This document shows, in pieces, positions 26,920-35,026 of a stretch of DNA of 64,000 nucleotides. Origin of the DNA: Alphaproteobacteria bacterium (GTDB lineage: Bacteria > Pseudomonadota > Alphaproteobacteria > Caulobacterales > Parvularculaceae); contig JAUIMC010000005.1 of assembly GCA_030433215.1 (NCBI GenBank), positions 124,001 through 188,000 of the forward strand, written 5' to 3'. Under the pieces are notes generated by a model. The model saw nothing but the letters and a program-made list of their open reading frames with translations. It did no database searches and was not told where the DNA came from. Within the stretch, counting starts at the first letter, position 1; the number at the start of each line of letters is the position of its first letter. A program made the translations under genes and the position numbers.

Positions 26920-26938
26920 CCGGAATTTGCACTATAAA
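26909..26938 (+). promoter_or_regulatory. Predicted promoter of the mccB operon
   Basis: TTGTCG (26909-26914), an 18-base spacer and TATAAA (26933-26938). The -35 is inside the putative GntR palindrome. The mccB start codon is 30 bases further on. Confidence 0.5.
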
Positions 26939-26967
26939 TCGCGAAATCCGAAAAGAAGCCGGAAAAC

Positions 26968-28572
26968 ATGCCCGTACTCACGACCGCCATTGACCCCCGC
27001 TCAGACAGTTTCGCCGCCAACGCCAAGGCGATGCGCAAGCTGGTCGACGATCTTCACGCCAATATGGACAAGGTCGCCGAAGGCGGCGGCGAATCCCGCA
27101 ATGAACGCCACAAGGCGCGGGGCAAGCTCCTCGCCCGCGAGCGCGTGAACCGCCTGCTCGATCCCGGCGCGCCTTTCCTAGAGATCGGCCAGTTCGCCGC
27201 CTGGGAGATGTATTCGGGCGACGTCATGGGCGCCGGCGTCGTCGCCGGGATTGGCCGCGTGGCGGGCGTCGAGTGCATGATCGTCGCCAACGACGCCACG
27301 GTGAAGGGCGGCACCTATTACCCGATGACGGTGAAGAAGCATCTGCGCGCGCAGGAGATCGCCCTCGAAAACCGCCTGCCCTGCATCTATCTCGTTGAGA
27401 GTGGCGGCGCGTTCCTGCCCATGCAGGACGAGGTTTTTCCGGACAAGGACGATTTCGGCCGCATCTTCTACAACCAGGCGCAGATGTCATCGCAAGGCAT
27501 TCCGCAGATCGCCATCGTTCACGGCTCGTGCACGGCGGGCGGCGCCTATGTGCCGGCGATGTCCGATGAAGCGGTCATCGTCAAAAAACAGGGCACGATC
27601 TTTCTCGGCGGCCCGCCGCTCGTCAAAGCCGCAACCGGCGAAGTCGTGTCGGCCGAAGATCTCGGCGGCGGCGACACCCATACGCGCATATCCGGCGTCG
27701 CCGACCATCTCGCCGAAGACGACGATCATGCGCTGGGCCTCGCCCGCCGCATTGTCGGACGCCTCAACTGGGTGAAGCTCGGCGACGTGGTGATGGCCGA
27801 TCCCGAGCCCCCGCTCTATCCGGCGGAAGAACTCTACGGCGTCGTCGAGGCGGACGCACGCAAGCCTTATGACGCCAAGGAAATCATTGCGCGTCTCGTC
27901 GACGGGTCCGACTTCGACGAGTTCAAACCGCTATACGGCTCCACGCTCGTCACCGGTTTCGCGCGCCTTCACGGTTATCCGGTCGGCATTATCGCCAATA
28001 ACGGCATTCTCTTTTCCGAAAGCGCCAAAAAGGGCGCGCATTTCATCGAGCTCTGCTGCCAGCGCAAAATTCCGCTCGTATTCCTTCAGAACATCACCGG
28101 CTTCATGGTGGGCCGCTCGGCGGAGGAAGGCGGCATCGCCAAGGACGGCGCCAAGCTCGTCACCGCCGTCGCCACCGCCGCCGTGCCGAAATTCACAATC
28201 GTCGTCGGCGGCTCCTACGGCGCCGGCAATTACGGCATGTGCGGGCGCGCCTATAGCCCCCGTTTCATGTTCATGTGGCCGAACGCGCGCATTTCCGTCA
28301 TGGGCGGCGAACAGGCGGCGAGCGTTCTAGCCACCGTCAAGCGCGACGGCCTGCGTGAAGGCGAGGAATGGAGCGCCGAGGACGAGGAAAAGTTCAAGGC
28401 CAAGATTCGCGCCGGCTATGAGGAACAGGGCTCGCCCTATTATTCCTCCGCGCGGCTCTGGGATGACGGGATCATCGATCCCGCCGAGACGCGCAACGTC
28501 CTGGGGCTTTGCCTTTCCGCCTCGATGAATGCAGCCGTCGAAGAAACGCGCTTCGGCGTGTTCAGGATGTAG
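26968..28572 (+). CDS. mccB: Methylcrotonyl-CoA carboxylase, carboxyltransferase (beta) subunit
   Basis: 534 residues, the usual length. N- and C-terminal carboxyltransferase halves are both present: [34 protein letters not shown], then [35 protein letters not shown] and [26 protein letters not shown]. With the biotin-bearing alpha subunit it carboxylates 3-methylcrotonyl-CoA. Its first half fits 3-methylcrotonyl better than propionyl carboxylases, and the gene context (isovaleryl-CoA dehydrogenase, HMG-CoA lyase) supports this. Confidence 0.94.
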   Translation: MPVLTTAIDPRSDSFAANAKAMRKLVDDLHANMDKVAEGGGESRNERHKARGKLLARERVNRLLDPGAPFLEIGQFAAWEMYSGDVMGAGVVAGIGRVAGVECMIVANDATVKGGTYYPMTVKKHLRAQEIALENRLPCIYLVESGGAFLPMQDEVFPDKDDFGRIFYNQAQMSSQGIPQIAIVHGSCTAGGAYVPAMSDEAVIVKKQGTIFLGGPPLVKAATGEVVSAEDLGGGDTHTRISGVADHLAEDDDHALGLARRIVGRLNWVKLGDVVMADPEPPLYPAEELYGVVEADARKPYDAKEIIARLVDGSDFDEFKPLYGSTLVTGFARLHGYPVGIIANNGILFSESAKKGAHFIELCCQRKIPLVFLQNITGFMVGRSAEEGGIAKDGAKLVTAVATAAVPKFTIVVGGSYGAGNYGMCGRAYSPRFMFMWPNARISVMGGEQAASVLATVKRDGLREGEEWSAEDEEKFKAKIRAGYEEQGSPYYSSARLWDDGIIDPAETRNVLGLCLSASMNAAVEETRFGVFRM

Positions 28573-28990
28573 CGATGCGCACCGCGCCCTCACGATCGTC
28601 GCAGCGCACCCCGCAGCGCTCCAGTCCGCTGGCGAGATATTCGGCGGAAGCCGGATCGTCCTTGATAAAGTCGAGCACCGGCGCCGACCATTCGCGCGCC
28701 GCGGTCTTGGCTTCGTTGAGGGTCTCGAAAAACTCGCTGTCGCGCCCCATCAGCATCAGCCCCGCCAGCTCTTCGAGCTGTTCCGATTCAAGGCCTTCGA
28801 GGAGGCCCTTGATTTCCGCAAGATTGCCCTTGTCCGCGCCTTCGACCAGCGCGTCGTCCATGCTTTCGCCTTGCGGCTGGCCTTCGTCAACGTCGTTGGA
28901 GGCGAGCACATCGGGCCCGGCGGCCTCCTTGCCATGCAGGCGGCGGATTTTGAAGATGAGGGAGCACGCCGTGTCGGGGTCGAGGATCAT
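28562..28990 (-). CDS. DUF3775-like hypothetical protein
   Basis: 142 residues from ATG 28990, preceded by GGACGG; an earlier in-frame start has no better site. It is acidic and helical: [52 protein letters not shown]. This matches the DUF3775 family, of unknown function. It runs against the carboxylase operon and its 3-prime end overlaps that of mccB by 11 bases. Confidence 0.72.
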   Translation of the reverse strand: MILDPDTACSLIFKIRRLHGKEAAGPDVLASNDVDEGQPQGESMDDALVEGADKGNLAEIKGLLEGLESEQLEELAGLMLMGRDSEFFETLNEAKTAAREWSAPVLDFIKDDPASAEYLASGLERCGVRCDDREGAVRIATS

Positions 28991-29112
28991 GATGGACCGT
29001 CCTTTGGGCTCGTTCGAAAGTTCGGCTATGCTAACAGCCGCCACTCGAAAGAGTTCAGCCGCCGCCCCGGCGGTCCGCCCATCGTCATAACCCAGAAGAG
29101 GCGCGCAATTTC

Positions 29113-29904
29113 ATGACCGAACAAGTTCTCGTCACCACCATTGACCAGCGCGGCGTCGCGCGGCTGACCATGAACCGCCCGGACATCCGCAACGCCTTCA
29201 ATGAAGAGCTTGTCGGCGCCATCTGCGACGCCATCGGGCGTTTGAACGCCGACCCGAATGTGCGCGTCATCGTGCTGACCGGCGCAGGCAAAGCCTTTTC
29301 CGCCGGCGCCGATCTCAACATGATGAAACGCGCCGCGACCTATTCCGCCGCGGAAAACAAGGACGACGCGCGCCGCCTCGCGCACATGCTCTCCTCGATC
29401 TATCATGCGCCCAAGCCCACCGTAGCGCTCGTCAACGGTCCGGCCATGGGCGGCGGGCTCGGCCTCATCGCCGCCTGCGACATCGCCATCGGCGCCGACA
29501 CGGCGTTCTTTTCCTTGTCGGAAGTCAAGCTCGGCCTTATCCCCGCGGTGATTTCGCCTTTCGTGATTCAAGCGATCACCGTGCGCCAGGCGCGCAGGCT
29601 CTTTATCACCGGCGAACGCTTCGACGCGGCTGAAGCGCAACGCATCGGTCTTCTGCACAAGACCGTCCCGGCGGACGCCCTCAATGACGCGCTCGAAGAA
29701 ACCCTGAAAGACATGCTGGTCTGCGGGCCGCATTCGCAAACCCTCGCCAAGGAACTGATCGGCAAAGTCGCCTATCGCCCGCTCGGCGATGCGGTGATGG
29801 AAGAGACCGCCGGCATGATCGCCAAGACCCGCGCCGGCGAAGAAGGCAAGGAAGGCGTCAACGCATTCCTCGAAAAGCGCAAACCGAACTGGTTGAAAGA
29901 CTGA
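29113..29904 (+). CDS. Enoyl-CoA hydratase/isomerase, probable methylglutaconyl-CoA hydratase
   Basis: 263 residues of the crotonase fold. Oxyanion-hole elements AFSAGADLNMM (about 62-72) and NGPAMGGGLGLIAACD (about 109-124), then the acid region FSLSEVKLGLIPAVISPFV. Family membership is certain. The substrate, 3-methylglutaconyl-CoA hydrated to HMG-CoA, is inferred from its position between the two methylcrotonyl-CoA carboxylase subunits and before HMG-CoA lyase. Confidence 0.88.
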   Translation: MTEQVLVTTIDQRGVARLTMNRPDIRNAFNEELVGAICDAIGRLNADPNVRVIVLTGAGKAFSAGADLNMMKRAATYSAAENKDDARRLAHMLSSIYHAPKPTVALVNGPAMGGGLGLIAACDIAIGADTAFFSLSEVKLGLIPAVISPFVIQAITVRQARRLFITGERFDAAEAQRIGLLHKTVPADALNDALEETLKDMLVCGPHSQTLAKELIGKVAYRPLGDAVMEETAGMIAKTRAGEEGKEGVNAFLEKRKPNWLKD

Positions 29905-30435
29905 ATGACCTTAGGCCTCCTCATTCGCAAGGTGAAAAAGGAAGACCGCGAGGATGTTTTCGCGCTGATCGCCAGCGCGTTCGGCCGCAAGGACGAGGCC
30001 GAACTGGTCGAGCGCTTGTGGGACGAGCACGCAATCAAGTTCGAGCGCATTGCCGAAATCGGCGGCGTGCCCGTGGGCTACTGCGCCTTCACGACCGTCA
30101 CCTGCAAGCCGGAGCTTTCCGGTCTTCTTCTGGGTCTCGGCCCGCTGGCCGTTGCGCCGGACCACCAGAAACAGGGCGTCGGCGCCGCGCTGGTGGACGC
30201 AGGCTTGAAACTCTGCCGCGAAAACAAGGCGCGGCTGATCGCCGTTCTCGGCGACCCGCATTATTACGAGCGCTTCGGCTTCGAACCGGCGCAAAAGCGC
30301 AAATTCACCTGGGCCGGTTTCGACGCCGGAGAGGCGTTTCGCGTCATCGCGCCGGAAGATGACGACCTTGACGGCGTTGACCCCGAAGAAATCCGCACCA
30401 TTCATTACCACCCCGCTTTCGATGCAGTGAGCTGA
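29905..30435 (+). CDS. GNAT N-acetyltransferase (YhbS-like)
   Basis: 176 residues, starting directly after the hydratase stop. GNAT motifs: LGPLAVAPDHQKQGVGAALV (acetyl-CoA binding) and LIAVLGDPHYYERFGFEPA. The latter is typical of YhbS-type acetyltransferases. It sits inside the leucine-degradation operon with 3 bases to the next gene. Whether it acts on an operon enzyme is unknown. Confidence 0.88.
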   Translation: MTLGLLIRKVKKEDREDVFALIASAFGRKDEAELVERLWDEHAIKFERIAEIGGVPVGYCAFTTVTCKPELSGLLLGLGPLAVAPDHQKQGVGAALVDAGLKLCRENKARLIAVLGDPHYYERFGFEPAQKRKFTWAGFDAGEAFRVIAPEDDDLDGVDPEEIRTIHYHPAFDAVS

Positions 30436-30438
30436 GCC

Positions 30439-32448
30439 ATGTTCAAGAAAATCCTGATCGCCAATCGCGGCGAAATCGCCGTTCGGGTCGCCAAGACCGC
30501 ACGCCGCATGGGCGTGGCGACCGTCGCCGTTTACTCTGACGCCGATAAAAACGCGCCCCATGTCAGAGCCTGCGACGAGGCCGTGCATATCGGCCCGTCC
30601 GCCGCGGCGGAAAGCTATCTCGTTGCGGACAAGATCATCGACGCCTGCAAGAAGACAGGCGCCGAGGCCGTGCATCCCGGTTACGGCTTCCTTTCGGAAA
30701 ATTCCGGCTTCGCCGATGCCCTCGACAAGGCGGGCATCGTTTTCATTGGTCCGACGGCGGAGACGATTCGCGCCATGGGATCGAAATCGGCGGCGAAAGA
30801 CCTGATGGAAGCCGCGAACGTGCCGACAACGCCGGGCTATCAGGGCGAGGACCAGTCGGTCGAGACCTTCAAACGCGAAGCCGACCGCATCGGCTATCCG
30901 GTGCTACTGAAAGCGACCGCCGGCGGCGGCGGCAAGGGCATGCGCATGGTCGAAAAGGAAAGCGACCTTGAAGACGCCCTCGTCTCCGCCCAGCGCGAGG
31001 CGAAATCCGCTTTCGGCGACGACCGCTTCCTGATCGAGAAATATGTGGTGAAGGCGCGCCATGTGGAGGTGCAGATCTTCGGCGACGGCCAAGGCGAAGT
31101 CGTCCACATGTTCGAGCGCGACTGCTCCGTGCAGCGCCGCCACCAGAAAGTGATTGAAGAGGCGCCGGCCCCGGACCTTCCCGCCGATACGCGCGCCGAA
31201 TTGCTGAAAGCCGGCGTAGACGCCGGCAAGGCCGTCAGCTATCGCGGCGCCGGCACGGTGGAATTTCTCTACGACGCGGAAAACGACGCCGTCTATTTCA
31301 TGGAAATGAACACCCGGCTTCAGGTGGAGCACCCGGTTTCGGAAATGATCACCGGGCTTGATTTCGTGGAATGGCAGTTGCGCATCGCCGCCGGCGAAGG
31401 CCTGCCGCTGGCGCAACATGAGATCGCCGAAAAGGGCTGCGCTTTCGAGGCGCGGCTTTACGCGGAAAACCCGAACCAGAATTTCGCGCCCTCCATTGGC
31501 ACGCTGACGACGCTCCGCCTGCCGGAAGAAACCGCGCGCATCGATTCCGGCGTCGAGGAAGGCCAGGAGATCACGCCTTTCTACGATCCGATGATCGCGA
31601 AGATCATCACTTACGGGCAAAGCCGCGAAGAAGCTTTGGGCGCCATGCGGGCCGCGCTCCGCCAAACCCGCGTGGCGGGGCTCGAAACCAATGCGGCGTT
31701 TCTGCACGCCCTCGCCGCAGAACCCGATTTCATCGCGGGCGATGTGTCGACGAAATTCATCGAGGAACATGAAGAAGCGCTGTTCGCCAAACACCCCGCA
31801 GGTCCGAAACAATGGGCCGCAGCGGCGCTATGGAAGCGCGGGAGCTACGCCAGCAACGACAATGACCCGCTCGATGGCCTGATCGGCTTCCGCCTCAACC
31901 GCCCGCGCCATGAAGTGATGTGGATCGAGCATGACGGCGCCGCCGCCCTTCTCCGGCTTTCAAAAGCGGGCGATGAATTCAATGCGACGCTCGAGCCCGA
32001 AGCCTCCGCCGCCGCGCGCCGCGAAGGCCGCGAGCCGCAAGCGCCGGTCACATTCTCCTTTTCCGGCAAGGCGGAAGACGGCGCCATGCGCCTTGCCGTC
32101 GAGGGCGAGAACTTTACCGCCTTCGCCGCGCCCCATGGCGAGGCTTTACGGGTGTGGATCGGCGCGGACCATTGGGACATCGCCTTCCCCGATCCGCTCG
32201 CCGGCATCTCCGCCCATCATTCAAGCGAAGGTTCGCTCACCGCGCCCATGCCCGGCGTCGTGACGCTGCTTTCCGCGCAAGTCGGCGACGCGGTCGAGGC
32301 GGGCAAGCCGCTCCTCGTCATGGAAGCCATGAAAATGGAGCACGCCATCAAGGCGCCCTTCGACGGCGTCGTAAAAGCCTACAAATTCCAGCCCGGCGAT
32401 CAGGTTAAGGACGGCGAGCTGCTGGTGGAATTCGAGGAAAGCGCGTGA
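30439..32448 (+). CDS. mccA: Methylcrotonyl-CoA carboxylase, biotin-containing (alpha) subunit
   Basis: 669 residues. Biotin carboxylase domain at about 1-450 (KILIANRGEIAVRVAKTARR; ATP-grasp loop KATAGGGGKGMRMV; HVEVQIFGDGQGEVVHMFERDCSVQRRHQK is the active-site region; MEMNTRLQVEHPVSE). A linker domain follows, then the biotinyl domain with EAMKMEH and biotinyl-Lys at 632. It carboxylates biotin with ATP and bicarbonate for transfer by MccB. The stop overlaps the HMG-CoA lyase start by 4 bases. Confidence 0.94.
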   Translation: MFKKILIANRGEIAVRVAKTARRMGVATVAVYSDADKNAPHVRACDEAVHIGPSAAAESYLVADKIIDACKKTGAEAVHPGYGFLSENSGFADALDKAGIVFIGPTAETIRAMGSKSAAKDLMEAANVPTTPGYQGEDQSVETFKREADRIGYPVLLKATAGGGGKGMRMVEKESDLEDALVSAQREAKSAFGDDRFLIEKYVVKARHVEVQIFGDGQGEVVHMFERDCSVQRRHQKVIEEAPAPDLPADTRAELLKAGVDAGKAVSYRGAGTVEFLYDAENDAVYFMEMNTRLQVEHPVSEMITGLDFVEWQLRIAAGEGLPLAQHEIAEKGCAFEARLYAENPNQNFAPSIGTLTTLRLPEETARIDSGVEEGQEITPFYDPMIAKIITYGQSREEALGAMRAALRQTRVAGLETNAAFLHALAAEPDFIAGDVSTKFIEEHEEALFAKHPAGPKQWAAAALWKRGSYASNDNDPLDGLIGFRLNRPRHEVMWIEHDGAAALLRLSKAGDEFNATLEPEASAAARREGREPQAPVTFSFSGKAEDGAMRLAVEGENFTAFAAPHGEALRVWIGADHWDIAFPDPLAGISAHHSSEGSLTAPMPGVVTLLSAQVGDAVEAGKPLLVMEAMKMEHAIKAPFDGVVKAYKFQPGDQVKDGELLVEFEESA

Positions 32449-33347
32449 CCCATCCCATCACCATCGTCGAAATGGGCCCGCGCGACGGGCTTCAGAACGA
32501 AAAGCAGGTCGTCGATGTCGCGACCAAGGTCGAGCTGATCGAACGGCTCGCCAATGCGGGCCTGAAAAATGTCGAGGCGGGCGCGTTCGTTTCGCCCAAA
32601 TGGGTGCCGCAGATGGCGGCCACCGACGAGGTGATGGCGAAAATCGAGCGCAAGTCCGGCGTCTCCTATCCCGTGCTGACCCCAAACATGAAAGGCTATG
32701 AGGGCGCGCGCGCCGCGAATGCCGACACGGTCGCGATCTTCGGCGCGGCGTCGGAAAGTTTCTCTCAGAAAAACATCAACTGCTCCATCGAGGAAAGCCT
32801 CGAGCGCTTCCGCCCGGTGATCGAAGCGGCGAAAGCCGACGGCGTTCGCGTGCGCGGCTATGTCTCCTGCGTCCTCGGCTGTCCTTATGAGGGCGAGATC
32901 ACGCCGGAACAGGTGACGCCCGTCGCGGCGGCGCTATACGAGATGGGCTGCTATGAGATTTCTCTCGGCGACACCATTGGCGTCGGCACGCCGGAAGAAA
33001 CCAAAGCGCTGATCCGCGCCGTCGCCAAGGCTGTGCCGGTCGAAGCGCTCGCCGGACATTTCCACGACACTTACGGACAGGCGCTCGCCAATATCTGGGC
33101 GGCGCTCGGCGAAGGCGTCTCGGTGTTCGACTCTTCCGTCTCCGGCCTCGGCGGTTGCCCTTATGCGAAAGGCGCGAGCGGCAATGTGGCGAGCGAGGAC
33201 GTGATCTACTCCCTCGCCCGCTCCGGTTACGAGACCGGCGTCGATCTCGGCGCGCTGATCGAGACGAGCATCTGGATTTCAGAAAAGCTCGGGCGCCGGC
33301 CCGGCTCGAAAGTCACGCAGGCGCGTCAGGCCGCCAGAACCAACTGA
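32445..33347 (+). CDS. mvaB: Hydroxymethylglutaryl-CoA lyase
   Basis: 300 residues. TIM-barrel lyase signatures: VEMGPRDGLQNEKQ near the N-terminus (catalytic Arg and metal-binding Asp), GHFHDTYGQALANI (metal His pair), and SVSGLGGCPYAKGASGNVASED containing the active-site Cys loop. It splits HMG-CoA into acetyl-CoA and acetoacetate, the last step of leucine degradation. Coupled to mccA by a 4-base overlap. Confidence 0.95.
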   Translation: MTHPITIVEMGPRDGLQNEKQVVDVATKVELIERLANAGLKNVEAGAFVSPKWVPQMAATDEVMAKIERKSGVSYPVLTPNMKGYEGARAANADTVAIFGAASESFSQKNINCSIEESLERFRPVIEAAKADGVRVRGYVSCVLGCPYEGEITPEQVTPVAAALYEMGCYEISLGDTIGVGTPEETKALIRAVAKAVPVEALAGHFHDTYGQALANIWAALGEGVSVFDSSVSGLGGCPYAKGASGNVASEDVIYSLARSGYETGVDLGALIETSIWISEKLGRRPGSKVTQARQAARTN

Positions 33348-33547
33348 TTTGGCGCCGGCTGAACCCGGGCCGCATGACGCGCCCAGGCCCTTTCATGAAG
33401 CGTATAGGCGACGGTCTGGATCATCGGCTCAATGACCCCGACGCTGAGCGCCGCAACCCAGCTTCGGGTGACGGCGAAGGCGACCAGCACCGCAACGCAG
33501 AAATGCATAACGCCGTAAGTTGCTGTTTTTAATGGAGTGATTTCCAT
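33326..33547 (-). CDS. Small DUF2061 membrane protein behind a Fur-like box
   Basis: 73 residues from ATG 33547; a GTG at 33556 is an alternative. Two membrane segments (TATYGVMHFCVAVLVAFAVT, SWVAALSVGVIEPMIQTVAYT) and a C-terminal HERAW element match small DUF2061 proteins of unknown function. The 3-prime end overlaps that of the lyase gene by 22 bases. Oddly, the strongest Shine-Dalgarno upstream (GAGGAGG, 33571-33577) is placed for an ATG at 33563 in another frame. A palindrome at 33582-33608 suggests iron control. Confidence 0.75.
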   Translation of the reverse strand: MEITPLKTATYGVMHFCVAVLVAFAVTRSWVAALSVGVIEPMIQTVAYTLHERAWARHAARVQPAPNQLVLAA

Positions 33548-33581
33548 TTTCGTCACCGCGCATGAGATTGCCTCCTCAATA

Positions 33582-33608
33582 TATTGCGAATGATTATTAA
33601 TTGCAATA
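33582..33608. promoter_or_regulatory. Fur-like palindrome upstream of the DUF2061 gene
   Basis: An imperfect palindrome bounded by TATTGC and GCAATA with the AT-rich core GAATGATTATTAATT. The GCGAATGATTATTAATTGC run resembles alpha- and gammaproteobacterial Fur boxes (GAATGATTATCATT type). It overlaps the likely promoter of the minus-strand DUF2061 gene. The remainder of 33548-33653 shows nothing else. Confidence 0.6.
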
Positions 33609-33653
33609 CGGCAATATCGATCCGGCTTAGATTCTGGGGGACCGTTATAGCGC

Positions 33654-35024
33654 CTACTCTTCCAGCGCGGCGAGAATGTCGGCGGAGAATGTCTCAAGGT
33701 CGAAGCCGCCGCCATCATCGAAGCCCCGGCGCACAATGAGGACGCCGCGCGCAGGAACGATCACCAGATACTGCCCGCGATTGCCCCGGGCGGCGTAGGT
33801 GCCTTCCGGCAGACCATGACGCTCGCCGTAAAGCCAAAACTGGGCACCGTATCCCGGCGATTGCGAGCCGTCTTCCCTTTCCAGGGGCGGCTGCGCCGGC
33901 GCGGGCGCTGCGACATAGTCCGCCCAGCCTTCAGGCAGGATGCGTTTTCCCTCCCAGACGCCGTCACCCAGATAGAGAAGCCCGATCCGCGCGAGGTCGC
34001 GCGCCGTCGTCCAGACCTGGCTCGACATGACGAAATCGCCGTTCCAGTCGGTTTCGAGAAAAGTGTGCTCCATGCCGAGCGGCATGAGCACTTTGCGAAA
34101 CGGGTATTCGAGAAACTTCCTGTCGTTTCCAATGCGTTCATGCAAGGCGCGCATCGCCGTCATGGTGTCGTTATTGGCGTAGCGCCAGCGCGTTCCGGGT
34201 TCGGCCACAAGGCGGTTAGTGATCGCATGATCGACGACGCGCCCGCCGCCGAAATAAACATCGTCCGTGCGGTTGCCTGCCGCCGAGGAGGTGAGGCCGC
34301 TCGACATATGAAGGAGGTTTTCGAGCGTGACGGCGCCGCGCGGATCGCCGGGCGAAGACCAGACAGCGAGCCCAGCCGGTTGTTCCGTAGCGATAATCCC
34401 CTCTTCCACCGCCGCGCCGATGACCGTCGCCGCGATAGACTTCGCCACGGACCAGGTGCGTTGAGGCGTCTCAGCGTCAAAACCCTCGCGATACTGCTCC
34501 GCGACAATGGCGCCGTCTTTCAGGACCAGAACGGCGGTCGTTTCGGTCCCCTCGCCGTAAGTTATGCGGTCGAAAGCCGCGTCGACGGTTTCGGACAGAA
34601 CCGGATCGTCGCTAAGATTTTCCGCAAGCGGCGCCACCGCCGCGCGGTCCCATTTGGCTGTTATTTTCGGCAGATCGTCTACGACGTCGACAGACGCCAT
34701 GGTCGGCAGTTGCGTGCAGCCGAGATAGGGCCGCCAGGCGGCGATGCGCACGCCGCCTTCATAAGAAACGGAAACGGTTTTCGCATCCTCGTCGATCACC
34801 GCATCGGGCATCGTTGCCATGGCCTCGCGATAGCCGGGATAGATGCGATGCAGCTCATCGCCGGCGATCTCTTCAACGCTCCGGCCTGCATTGAAATGCG
34901 CCGAACAGGTGAACGCCGCCTTGTAGCCGGCGACAAGCGAGAGGTGCGCCGGGTCCGGCGTTTGGGCGAAGGCGGCGCCGATCAAGACCGAAACGGCGGC
35001 GCCAAGGGATAGCGTATTCTTCAT
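33654..35024 (-). CDS. Secreted serine hydrolase, class C beta-lactamase fold
   Basis: 456 residues. Signal peptide about 1-20 (ends AAFA). An extra N-terminal region precedes the penicillin-binding-protein-like fold. SVAKS gives S192 and K195, the SxxK catalytic pair; RYANND holds the YxN motif; the third KTG-like motif is not obvious (the region AARGNRGQYLVIVP near the C-terminus takes that place). It is a periplasmic esterase, peptidase or 6-aminohexanoate-hydrolase-like enzyme; the substrate is unknown. It lies 2 bases after the M49-like peptidase gene, in one operon. Confidence 0.88.
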   Translation of the reverse strand: MKNTLSLGAAVSVLIGAAFAQTPDPAHLSLVAGYKAAFTCSAHFNAGRSVEEIAGDELHRIYPGYREAMATMPDAVIDEDAKTVSVSYEGGVRIAAWRPYLGCTQLPTMASVDVVDDLPKITAKWDRAAVAPLAENLSDDPVLSETVDAAFDRITYGEGTETTAVLVLKDGAIVAEQYREGFDAETPQRTWSVAKSIAATVIGAAVEEGIIATEQPAGLAVWSSPGDPRGAVTLENLLHMSSGLTSSAAGNRTDDVYFGGGRVVDHAITNRLVAEPGTRWRYANNDTMTAMRALHERIGNDRKFLEYPFRKVLMPLGMEHTFLETDWNGDFVMSSQVWTTARDLARIGLLYLGDGVWEGKRILPEGWADYVAAPAPAQPPLEREDGSQSPGYGAQFWLYGERHGLPEGTYAARGNRGQYLVIVPARGVLIVRRGFDDGGGFDLETFSADILAALEE

Positions 35025-35026
35025 GC

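Noticed and set aside
33428-33563. 44-residue ORF from ATG 33563 behind GAGGAGG
   Set aside because: Its translation is Arg-rich and resembles a shadow of the DUF2061 frame. I mention the spacing oddity as a finding but do not call it a gene.
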